A stretch of 64,000 nucleotides of DNA, from positions 1-64,000 of the forward strand of contig NZ_JBBHKA010000001.1 in the NCBI RefSeq assembly GCF_037572775.1. The letters are read 5' to 3'. Shown piece by piece: positions 57,584 to 64,000 of this stretch; the stretch's first letter is position 1; each line of letters opens with the position of its first letter. Source of the stretch: Ramlibacter sp. PS4R-6 (GTDB lineage: Bacteria; Pseudomonadota; Gammaproteobacteria; Burkholderiales; Burkholderiaceae_C). A program made the translations under genes and the position numbers. The notes beneath the pieces were generated by a model. That model did not search any database and was not told the DNA's origin. It saw only the letters and a program-made list of their open reading frames with translations.

Positions 57584-57997
57584 ATGGCACGCGAAGTCGT
57601 CTACACGGTGAATGTCGAATTCGGGGACTGCGACCCCGCGAAGATCGTCTGGTTCCCGAACTTCTTCCGCTGGATCGACGCGGCCTCGCGCAACTTCTTC
57701 GTCCAGTGCGGCGTGCCGACGTGGACCGAGACCGAGGCCACGCGCGGCATCATCGGCACGCCGCTGGTCGACACCAAGGCCAAGTTCATCGCCGTCGCGA
57801 CCTACGGCGACACGCTGTACATCCACACCAGCATCCCCGAGTGGCGCACCAAGAGCTTCGTGCAGCGCTACCGCGTGACCAAGGACGGCGACACCATCAT
57901 GGAGTGCGAGGAGGTGCGCATCTTCGCTGGAAAGCGCGAAGGCGGCGGCATCCGCGCGCTGCCCATCCCGGAAGACATCCGCGCCCTGTGCGACTGA
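57584..57997 (+). CDS. 4-hydroxybenzoyl-CoA thioesterase-like hot-dog protein
   Basis: A 137-residue acyl-CoA thioesterase of the 4HBT family. The motif TVNVEFGDCDPAKIVWFPNF carries the catalytic Asp (first D of GDCD region) and the WFPNFFRW segment typical of 4-hydroxybenzoyl-CoA thioesterases. KAKFIAVATYGDTLYIHTSI and FVQRYRVTKDGDTIMECEEV form the remaining hot-dog strands. It lies 8 bases after the Bug gene. In this operon it could hydrolyse the aryl-acetyl-CoA made by the oxidoreductase. Confidence 0.87.
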   Translation: MAREVVYTVNVEFGDCDPAKIVWFPNFFRWIDAASRNFFVQCGVPTWTETEATRGIIGTPLVDTKAKFIAVATYGDTLYIHTSIPEWRTKSFVQRYRVTKDGDTIMECEEVRIFAGKREGGGIRALPIPEDIRALCD

Positions 57998-58059
57998 CCT
58001 CCGGTAAAGAAGTGAACCGGCCGGCGGCGGCACGATCCAAGCCAAGCAGGAGGCGCCCC

Positions 58060-58542
58060 ATGCAACCGTCCCGCATCCTTCTGGCCGCCGTCGCGTTCAC
58101 GTCCGGTGCGGCCTTCGCCGGCACCGCCGACGTCAAGTTCATCGCCCCCGAGCGTTTCACCGACCTCGCCACCAGCCCCGTGCAGGAGCGCGACACGATG
58201 GACGCCCTGGCGCGGCACCTGCAGCGCCTCGCGGCCGGCCTGCCCGCCGACCACGTGCTGCACGTGGACGTGCTCGACGTCGACCTGGCCGGCTACGCAT
58301 ACCCCACGCGCCGCGGCAACGTGCGCGTGAACAACGGCCTTGCCGACGCGCCGGCGATCCACCTGCGCTACACGCTCGAAGCGCGCGGCCAGGTGATCCG
58401 CAGCGGCGACGAGCGCCTGGTGGACCTGGCTTACCAGCACCCCGGCGGCTCGTGGCGCTCGACGGGCCCCTTCTATTACGAGAAGCGCATGCTCTCGTCG
58501 TGGTTCGCCCGCACCTTCGGCGAATCGCACGCCGCCCGCTGA
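58060..58542 (+). CDS. DUF3016 secreted protein
   Basis: A 160-residue protein whose ATG follows CAGGAGG. Signal peptide MQPSRILLAAVAFTSGAAFA. The mature part reads TADVKFIAPERFTDLATSPV, AGLPADHVLHVDVLDVDLAG, DAPAIHLRYTLEARGQVIRS, YEKRMLSSWFARTFG. This is the pattern of DUF3016 proteins, found in Gammaproteobacteria and Betaproteobacteria with no known function. It is a single-gene unit 62 bases after the thioesterase. Confidence 0.8.
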   Translation: MQPSRILLAAVAFTSGAAFAGTADVKFIAPERFTDLATSPVQERDTMDALARHLQRLAAGLPADHVLHVDVLDVDLAGYAYPTRRGNVRVNNGLADAPAIHLRYTLEARGQVIRSGDERLVDLAYQHPGGSWRSTGPFYYEKRMLSSWFARTFGESHAAR

Positions 58543-58611
58543 GGCTGGGCTGCCGGGCCGACGGCCCGCCCCGCCCCGGTCCTACAACGGCCGGGCTGGC
58601 CGCGCCGCACC

Positions 58612-59706
58612 ATGGCGGGCGTGGACGACCCGAAAGAAGCGGCCGAAGAGGCCGGCCTCACTTACGTCAGCGATGACGAACGCGGTTTCTCGCGCGAAAG
58701 GCGCGGGGACGGCTTCGCCTACCTCAAGCCCAACGGCGACGAGGTGACCGACGAGAAGGTACTGGAGCGCATCCGCAAGCTCGCCATCCCGCCCGCGTGG
58801 ACCGACGTGTGGATCTGCCCCAAGGCCAACGGCCACCTGCAGGCCACGGGCCGCGATGCGCGCGGCCGCAAGCAATACCGCTACCACCCGCAGTTCCGCG
58901 AGGTGCGCGAAGGCACGAAGTACGAGCGCATGCTGGACTTCGCCAAGGCGCTGCCGGCCGTGCGCGCGACGATCGCCGAACACATGGCGCTGCGCGGCCT
59001 GCCGCGCGACAAGGTGCTGGCCACTGTCGTGCACCTACTCGAAACGACCTTGATCCGCGTCGGCAACGACGACTACGCGCGCGACAACAAGAGCTACGGC
59101 CTGACCACGCTGCGCAACCCGCATGTGAAGGTGGAAGGCGCGCAACTGAAGTTCCGCTTCAAGGGCAAGAGCGGCAAGACCTGGGACCTGCAGGTGCAGA
59201 ACCGGCGCGTGGCGAAGATCGTCAAGGCCTGCCAGGACCTGCCGGGCCAGCGCCTGTTCCAGTACGTCGACGAGGGCGGCGAGCTGCGCGAAGTGACGTC
59301 CGCCGACGTCAACGCGTACCTGAAGGAGATCACCGGCGCCGACATCACGGCCAAGGACTTCCGCACCTGGGCCGGCACGGTGATGGCGGCGATGGCGTTG
59401 CAGGAATGCGAAGCGTTCGATTCGCAGGCCGGCTTCAAGAAAAATGTGAAGGCCGCGATCGCGCGCGTCGCGCAGCGCCTGGGCAACACGCCGACGATCT
59501 GCCGCAAGTGCTACGTGCACCCCGAAATCTTTGCGAGTTACCAGCAGGGCGAGCTGGTGCTGGACCCCAGGGCCGGTGCCGAGGCCGCCGTGCTGGCGCT
59601 GCTGGAAACGCGGCTTTCGCGCACGCTGGCGGGCCAGTTGGCAGCGAGCGTCGCCAAGGCCAAGGCGAAGCCGAAGAAGCGTGCAGCCGAGGCCGTGGCG
59701 GCCTAG
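58612..59706 (+). CDS. DNA topoisomerase IB
   Basis: A 364-residue type IB topoisomerase of the bacterial/poxvirus-like class. The N-terminal domain contains IPPAWTDVWICPKANGHLQA and DARGRKQYRYHPQFREVRE. The catalytic domain contains LIRVGNDDYARDNKSYGLTT, FRTWAGTVMAAMALQE and the nucleophile Tyr in TICRKCYVHPEIFASY (near 301). Arg and Lys residues of the tyrosine recombinase-like pentad are present (ARDNKSYGL, FKGKSG). It relaxes supercoils by nicking one strand. A second basic tail (KAKAKPKKRAAEAVAA) may add DNA affinity. The start overlaps no gene. Confidence 0.94.
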   Translation: MAGVDDPKEAAEEAGLTYVSDDERGFSRERRGDGFAYLKPNGDEVTDEKVLERIRKLAIPPAWTDVWICPKANGHLQATGRDARGRKQYRYHPQFREVREGTKYERMLDFAKALPAVRATIAEHMALRGLPRDKVLATVVHLLETTLIRVGNDDYARDNKSYGLTTLRNPHVKVEGAQLKFRFKGKSGKTWDLQVQNRRVAKIVKACQDLPGQRLFQYVDEGGELREVTSADVNAYLKEITGADITAKDFRTWAGTVMAAMALQECEAFDSQAGFKKNVKAAIARVAQRLGNTPTICRKCYVHPEIFASYQQGELVLDPRAGAEAAVLALLETRLSRTLAGQLAASVAKAKAKPKKRAAEAVAA

Positions 59707-59806
59707 AATCCGCGCAGGGGACAACGGCAGGCTCCCCGATCCAAGACGCCCGAGCGCGTCCAAGTTCTGCTCCCGACGGCGGCCCATGGCCGCGAAGGAG
59801 CCCCCC

Positions 59807-60799
59807 GTGAAAGTCGCATTGCTCTACCCCGGCGATCGCGCGATGCGCGAGCGCAGCGATCCCGCCGAAAGCCGCTTCGCACCGCTCTTCGAAGCCTTCC
59901 GTTTAGCCGGCATCCCCGCGCAACCCGCCGTGTACCACGACGACTTCTGCGACGAGGTCGAGGCGCAGCTGCGCGGCGTCGACGTGGTGCAGGCCTGGTG
60001 CAACCCCATCGAAGGTGGGCGCCGCCGCGACACGCTCGATGCGATGCTGCGGCGCGTGGCAGGCCGCGGCGTGTTCGTCAGCGCGCATCCCGACGCCATC
60101 CTCGCGCTCGGCACCAAGGACGTGCTGCTCGCGGTGCGCGACCTGCCGTTCGGCAGCGACGTGCACCGCATCGGCAGCCTGGCGCAGCTCCAGGCGGACT
60201 TGCCGCAGCGCCTGGCGCAGGGGCCGCGCGTGCTCAAGCAGTACCGCGGCCACAGCGGCATGGGCGTGTTCCGCATCGAGCGTGCCGACGGCGAACGCGT
60301 GCGCGTGCGGCCGGCGCAGCGCGGCAGCGAGGAAGAGACGATGGACCTCGAGGCGCTCTGCGAACGTCTCGCGCCCTACTTCGAACCCGCGGCCGGCGGC
60401 CACATGGTCGACCAGGCCTGGCAGCCGCGCATCGCCGAAGGCATGGTGCGCGCCTACCTCGTGGGCGATCGCGTCGCGGGCTTCGGCGTGCAGGCGGTCA
60501 ATGCCTTGCATCCCGAGGCGCCGCAGCCGGGGCAGCGGCTGTACCACGGGCCGGACCTCGCCGAATGCCAGCGGCTGCGGTCGCTGCTCGAATCCTCGTG
60601 GGTCGAGCTGCTGCGCGCAAGCGTGGGCCTGCCGCGCGAGCGCCTGCCGCTGCTGTGGGACTGCGATTTCATGCTCGGCGCGGGCGACGCGTACGTGCTG
60701 TGCGAGATCAACGTGAGCAGCGTCTCGCCGTTCCCGCCGTCGGCCATCCCGGCGATCGTCGCCGCCGTTCAGGCGCGGAACTTCGCCCGCCAGGCCTGA
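59807..60799 (+). CDS. Cj0069-family ATP-grasp-like protein
   Basis: A 330-residue protein (337 from an upstream ATG). The GTG is favoured because AAGGAG lies six bases ahead. It begins VKVALLYPGDRAMRERSDPA, with VQAWCNPIEGGRRRDTLDAM, FVSAHPDAILALGTKDVLLA, GPRVLKQYRGHSGMGVFRIE and the C-terminal LWDCDFMLGAGDAYVLCEIN. The last two segments look like an ATP-grasp ligase's phosphate-binding loop and metal-binding Asp/Asn. Members are annotated as Cj0069 family, function unknown. The end overlaps the convergent DUF2087 gene by 31 bases. Confidence 0.78.
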   Translation: MKVALLYPGDRAMRERSDPAESRFAPLFEAFRLAGIPAQPAVYHDDFCDEVEAQLRGVDVVQAWCNPIEGGRRRDTLDAMLRRVAGRGVFVSAHPDAILALGTKDVLLAVRDLPFGSDVHRIGSLAQLQADLPQRLAQGPRVLKQYRGHSGMGVFRIERADGERVRVRPAQRGSEEETMDLEALCERLAPYFEPAAGGHMVDQAWQPRIAEGMVRAYLVGDRVAGFGVQAVNALHPEAPQPGQRLYHGPDLAECQRLRSLLESSWVELLRASVGLPRERLPLLWDCDFMLGAGDAYVLCEINVSSVSPFPPSAIPAIVAAVQARNFARQA

Positions 60800-61320
60800 A
60801 GGAAGGCGCGCGTGTCGGCGTCGGGCCGGCGCGGCTCCTTCCAGTAGCGGCTGCAGTCGCTCTCGCGGCCCAGCAGCTTCATCTCGACCAGCTCGCGCCG
60901 CAGCGTCGCGGGGTCGCCGAACGTGTGCTGCGCGTTCAGCAGCGCGTTGACCTCCTTCTCGGTGTAGTCGCGGCGCGGCGCGAAGCGCGTCCACAGCACC
61001 CACATCGCCATACGCTGCACCGAGAACTTGTTGGGCAGGCGCACGAGGCGCCCAGCGTCGTCGAACTGCATCAGCGTCTTGCGCGCGAGGGGCGAGAGCT
61101 CGCCCGCAGGCAACACTTCGATCGCGGCCGGCGCAGGGGGCGGCGCGGCCTTGAGCGACTGGAAGTTGCGAACGCCGGCGGCGCGCGCCAGCAGGTTCAG
61201 GAGCTCGACGTGCGACGGCGGCGGCTTGCCGGATGCATGGCGTTCGTCGAGGGCGGACTTCAGCGTCCTGGCGACGCTGGTAATGTCCGCGGCCGCATAG
61301 GGCACGGGGATCTTGGGCAT
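60769..61320 (-). CDS. DUF2087-domain protein
   Basis: A 183-residue protein. The N-terminal helical region (MPKIPVPYAAADITSVARTL and LLNLLARAAGVRNFQSLKAA) is followed by DUF2087 (about 85-180): QFDDAGRLVRLPNKFSVQRM, FAPRRDYTEKEVNALLNAQH, FGDPATLRRELVEMKLLGRE and SRYWKE. This domain is a winged-helix-like fold found alone or in transcription factors. A DNA-binding role is likely but unproven. The 171-base gap upstream holds no gene; it has a GGGGCTT-CGA-AAGCCCC hairpin without T-tract at 61433-61449. Confidence 0.85.
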   Translation of the reverse strand: MPKIPVPYAAADITSVARTLKSALDERHASGKPPPSHVELLNLLARAAGVRNFQSLKAAPPPAPAAIEVLPAGELSPLARKTLMQFDDAGRLVRLPNKFSVQRMAMWVLWTRFAPRRDYTEKEVNALLNAQHTFGDPATLRRELVEMKLLGRESDCSRYWKEPRRPDADTRAFLQAWRAKFRA

Positions 61321-61491
61321 GGCTCTTCCTCATGTGCCCGGTCCCGCCGCGAAGCGGGTGCTGGGGTTGCCCTTGCAGCGTCAGGCACGGAATCACCGGT
61401 GCATGCGCGTGTGTGAATCGCAGGTTTAGCTTGGGGCTTCGAAAGCCCCGGCAACGCCTGGGTGGACTGCGGACCCGGCGCCGATTCTAGA

Positions 61492-62280
61492 TCAGGGCAG
61501 CGGGCGCGGCGCGACGGTGATGTACGCGGGGAATTCGACCACGGCCGATTCGGTGGCCGCGGTGGACGAGCGGCTGATCGGCAGGTGCGCGCACGACGCG
61601 AGCTGCCGCAGCAGCACCCAGTGCAGGTTGTCGTTCATGCGGCGGTTGCGGCGCGTGCCGGTCGCGGGCGTGCGTGCGCGCGACCGCGAGAGCGCGCCGC
61701 GGAACACCACGCGCGCCGGCTCGCCGCCGTCGCCCGGTTCCACCTTCACGCGCACGTGGCTGGAAAAACCCAGCGCCCAGTCCAGCCCCGCCTGCAGCAG
61801 GCCGGAGGCGACGGCGCCATCCACCCACACCTCGGCGCGGTGCAGGTCCATGCTCAGCTCGCCGCCGCGCGTGAGCACCTCGCGCTGGCGCTCGCGCACC
61901 GCCGCGCGTGCGACCTCGGCGAGGTCCACGCGGTCGGGCGACAGGTTGTACAGGCCCGCGCCCAGCCGCACGATCTGCTGCAAGGCCTGGCCCGATGCGC
62001 GCATGGCTTCGACGCTGCGGCGCATCGCCGCGGCCTCGCCCTGCGACAGCAGGCCGTGCTTGCACAGCCGCTCGATCTCGCCGCCCAGGTCGCCGCTGCT
62101 GTCGGCCACCTGCTCGCACAGCACCGCGACGAGCGCGGGCCAGTGCGTCGCGACCGACCACGTTTCGTCGGTCGCCGGCGACCACGGGTAGTGCGGGCCG
62201 TCGGACCAGCGCCGCCGCGGCTCGGTGGAGGGAACGGTGGCCGTGGTGACGGCGTGATCGAGGCTGGTGGTGCGGTCCAT
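61492..62280 (-). CDS. Degenerate sensor-kinase-like protein
   Basis: A 262-residue cytoplasmic protein. The start MDRTTSLDHAVTTATVPSTE is chosen over a longer one. The centre resembles a histidine-kinase dimerisation helix and ATPase entry (LCEQVADSSGDLGGEIERLC, EAMRASGQALQQIVRLGAGL, DLAEVARAAVRERQREVLTR, and the VASGLLQAGLDWALGFSSHV element in the N-box position). No phosphorylatable histidine or glycine-rich G boxes are visible, so it is likely inactive. The C-terminus ends FPAYITVAPRPLP. No known family. Confidence 0.55.
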   Translation of the reverse strand: MDRTTSLDHAVTTATVPSTEPRRRWSDGPHYPWSPATDETWSVATHWPALVAVLCEQVADSSGDLGGEIERLCKHGLLSQGEAAAMRRSVEAMRASGQALQQIVRLGAGLYNLSPDRVDLAEVARAAVRERQREVLTRGGELSMDLHRAEVWVDGAVASGLLQAGLDWALGFSSHVRVKVEPGDGGEPARVVFRGALSRSRARTPATGTRRNRRMNDNLHWVLLRQLASCAHLPISRSSTAATESAVVEFPAYITVAPRPLP

Positions 62281-62367
62281 CGAAGCATCACAGCAGAGCC
62301 ACGGCTGCCCATCAAGTCGGACGGGAAAGCCGCGATTTGTAGGAAGGTTCCGACGCTGAGCCACGGC

Positions 62368-62814
62368 TCATTCACCGGCCACGGTTTGCGCCTTCTCGGC
62401 GCCGGGCAGCTCGACAGGAACGACTTCCACGCGCGCGACGCCGTCCCTGGGCGTCAGGCCAATTTGCGCCGCCGAAGCCGGCGACAGGTCGACGATGCGG
62501 CCGCGCACGAAGGGCCCTCGATCCTCGATGGTGACCAGTGCGCTGCGCCCGGTGTCCAGGTTCGTCACGCGGGCCCGGGTGCCGAGCGGGAGGGTCTTGC
62601 TGGCGGCATTGTCGGAACGCGGGTCCATGCGTTCGCCGTTGGCCATGCGCCGGCCGGCGAACTTGCGCGCATAGATGGAGGCTTGGCCCACCTGCGGCTT
62701 GGCGTGGCTCTTCTTGTGCGGCGGCGGGTGGGGCGTTTCGATGGCCGGCGCGGCCGAGGCGCTGCCGATGCAGGCGCAAAGCAGGATCACGACGCAGGAG
62801 CAGCGGCGAAGCAT
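62368..62814 (-). CDS. RlpA-like double-psi beta-barrel protein, exported
   Basis: A 148-residue protein with a signal peptide (MLRRCSCVVILLCACIGSAS) and a His/Lys/Pro-rich linker. The RlpA-like double-psi barrel reads QASIYARKFAGRRMANGERM, ASKTLPLGTRARVTNLDTGR, VTIEDRGPFVRGRIVDLSPA, AAQIGLTPRDGVARVEV. These include the conserved Asp (VTIEDRGPF) of the lytic transglycosylase family. It has no SPOR domain, unlike full-length RlpA, so it is the short form. It probably acts on peptidoglycan. Confidence 0.88.
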   Translation of the reverse strand: MLRRCSCVVILLCACIGSASAAPAIETPHPPPHKKSHAKPQVGQASIYARKFAGRRMANGERMDPRSDNAASKTLPLGTRARVTNLDTGRSALVTIEDRGPFVRGRIVDLSPASAAQIGLTPRDGVARVEVVPVELPGAEKAQTVAGE

Positions 62815-62898
62815 GGCCCACTTTGGCAGTGCAGCGCGGCCGCGTTGTCGGAGGCGCGAGCGAAGCGCTGTCGGAACGCCCGGCTCAGCGACACCGCC

Positions 62899-64000
62899 TC
62901 AGGGCAGCACGAGCAGCGCGCGGAAATCGTTGACGTTGGTGTGCGTCGGGCCGGTCACGACGAGGTCGCCGAGCGCGGAGAAAAAGCCATAGGCGTCGTT
63001 GCGCGCCAGGAACTCGTCGGCCTTCATGCCGAGCGCTTGCGCGCGCGCGAGCGTCGCGGGCTCGACGTAGGCGCCCGCGTTGTCCTCGACGCCGTCGATA
63101 CCGTCCGTGTCGGCCGCCAGCCCCCACACGCGCGCCTCGCCCTGCAGCGCCTGAGCCAGGCCGAGGCAGAACTCGCCGGCGCGGCCGCCGCGCCCGCGCG
63201 GCACGCCTTCGGGCTGCTTCTTCACCGTCACCGTCGTCTCGCCGCCGGAGAGGATCACGCACGGCTTCGCGAAAGGTTCGCCCGTGCGTGCGACTGCGCG
63301 CGCGAGCGCCGCGTGCACCTTGCCGACTTCGCGCGACTCGCCTTCCATGTCGTCCGACAGGATGTGGGCGGCAATGCCCGCCTGGCGCGCAGCCTGCGCC
63401 GCCGCTTCCAGCGACTGGCGCGGCGTCGCGATCATGTGCACCTCGTGGTTCGCGAAGAGCGCATCACCGGGCTTGGGCGTCTCGAGCGCGCCTTGCTCCA
63501 GCAGGCTCATGATTGCGCCCGGAACCGCGATGCCGCAGCGCTGAAGGATCGCGATGGCCTGCGCGCAGGTGGTCGCGTCGGGCACCGTCGGCCCGCTCGC
63601 GATCACCGAGGGGTCGTCGCCGGGCACGTCGCTGATGGTGAGCGTGACCACGCGCGCGGGCGCGCACGCCGCCGCGAGCCGCCCGCCCTTGATGCGCGAG
63701 AGGTGCTTGCGCACGCAGTTCATCTCGCCGATGTTGGCGCCCGATTCGAGCAGCTCGCGGTTGATGCGCTGCTTTTCTTCCAGTGTCAGGCCCTCGGCCG
63801 GCAGCGTCAGCAGCGCCGAGCCGCCGCCGGAGATGAGGCACAGCACGAGGTCGTCGGGCGTCAGGCCCTGCGCCATCGCGAGGATGCGTTGCGCCGCCTG
63901 CAGGCCGGCGGCATCGGGCACGGGGTGCGAGGCCTCGACGACCTCGATCCGCTGAGCGAGTCCCTTGGGGCGCGGCGGCGTGTGGTGGTAGCGCGTGACG
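62899..64000 (-). CDS. ttuD: Glycerate 2-kinase, MOFRL/TtuD type (N-terminus beyond the right edge)
   Basis: Reading continues from the right edge without a stop: VTRYHHTPPRPKGLAQRIEV precedes EASHPVPDAAGLQAAQRIL. The glycerate kinase-2 family core shows CLISGGGSALLTLPAEGLTL, IGEMNCVRKHLSRIKGGRLA and TISDVPGDDPSVIASGPTVP. The C-terminal MOFRL domain has VILSGGETTVTVK, GRGGRAGEFCLGLAQAL and AADTDGIDGVEDNAGAYV. The product is 2-phosphoglycerate (or 3-, depending on class) from D-glycerate, the last step of glyoxylate use through tartronate semialdehyde. Only the first part (about 60-70 residues by family length) is missing. Confidence 0.92.
   Translation of the reverse strand, partial: VTRYHHTPPRPKGLAQRIEVVEASHPVPDAAGLQAAQRILAMAQGLTPDDLVLCLISGGGSALLTLPAEGLTLEEKQRINRELLESGANIGEMNCVRKHLSRIKGGRLAAACAPARVVTLTISDVPGDDPSVIASGPTVPDATTCAQAIAILQRCGIAVPGAIMSLLEQGALETPKPGDALFANHEVHMIATPRQSLEAAAQAARQAGIAAHILSDDMEGESREVGKVHAALARAVARTGEPFAKPCVILSGGETTVTVKKQPEGVPRGRGGRAGEFCLGLAQALQGEARVWGLAADTDGIDGVEDNAGAYVEPATLARAQALGMKADEFLARNDAYGFFSALGDLVVTGPTHTNVNDFRALLVLP

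Noticed and set aside
61433-61449. Hairpin GGGGCTT-CGA-AAGCCCC as Rho-independent terminator
   Set aside because: Stem is perfect but no T-tract follows on either strand, so I only mention it as structure near the DUF2087 gene.

Overview
The window is high-GC (roughly two-thirds G+C by eye) and densely coded. Gene content points to a betaproteobacterium of the order Burkholderiales, most likely family Comamonadaceae (Ramlibacter/Variovorax-like): a urtABCDE urea transporter beside ureABCEFG, XdhA/XdhB-type xanthine dehydrogenase, an orphan Bug-family receptor, a Cj0069-type ATP-grasp-like protein and a DUF2087 protein. The family assignment is inference from gene content; no rRNA gene is present. 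I found no tRNA, rRNA, CRISPR array, insertion sequence or phage gene, and no gene-free stretch longer than about 300 bases.

Layout. 1-693: N-terminal part of a large Ig-repeat adhesin running off the left edge. 880-5212: small hypothetical genes, an ornithine-cyclodeaminase-family reductase, dCTP deaminase, a secreted ClpP-like protein, a 5'-3' exonuclease and a membrane protein. 5209-7538: guanine deaminase with a BMP-type nucleoside-binding protein. 7763-10804: a large subtilisin-like lipoprotein with a strong terminator. 10851-15745: a small secreted protein, adenine deaminase, a FemAB-like acetyltransferase, a VWA membrane protein and a histidine kinase. 15749-26250: a PAS kinase, a BMP/nucleoside ABC transporter operon, and divergent xdhAB. 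26247-28969: kinase-like, CAP-domain and PAS proteins and a small ORF. 28992-42457: urea region, with ureD, an S9 peptidase, urtABCDE on the minus strand and ureA-x-BCEFG on the plus strand. 42472-52869: signal transduction (response regulator, two kinases, Crp-type regulator, STAS-like protein) with envelope/stress genes (phospholipase D, BON, lmo0937-type protein, MFS permease). 52958-57997: an indolepyruvate:ferredoxin oxidoreductase operon with an orphan Bug receptor and a thioesterase. 58060-64000: DUF3016, topoisomerase IB, Cj0069-like, DUF2087, a degenerate kinase-like protein, RlpA-like and a glycerate kinase cut by the right edge.

A nitrogen-scavenging theme links much of the window. 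Purine (nucleoside) uptake by the BMP-type ABC system, guanine and adenine deaminases and xanthine dehydrogenase would convert purines to urate. The high-affinity urea transporter and urease would release ammonium from urea, the end product of urate/allantoin breakdown. The intermediate urate-to-urea genes are not in the window. The right-edge glycerate kinase could take the glyoxylate-derived carbon. The urt and ure operons diverge from a 255-base region with two near-consensus sigma-54 promoters, one per strand, and an NtrC-like palindrome between them; this is the clearest regulatory signal I found.

Other points of interest are a 54-residue His-rich membrane microprotein between ureA and ureB, separation of ureD from the other urease genes by about 9 kb, a REP-like inverted doublet between urtA and urtB, and four convergent gene pairs that share one CTAG tetranucleotide as both stop codons.
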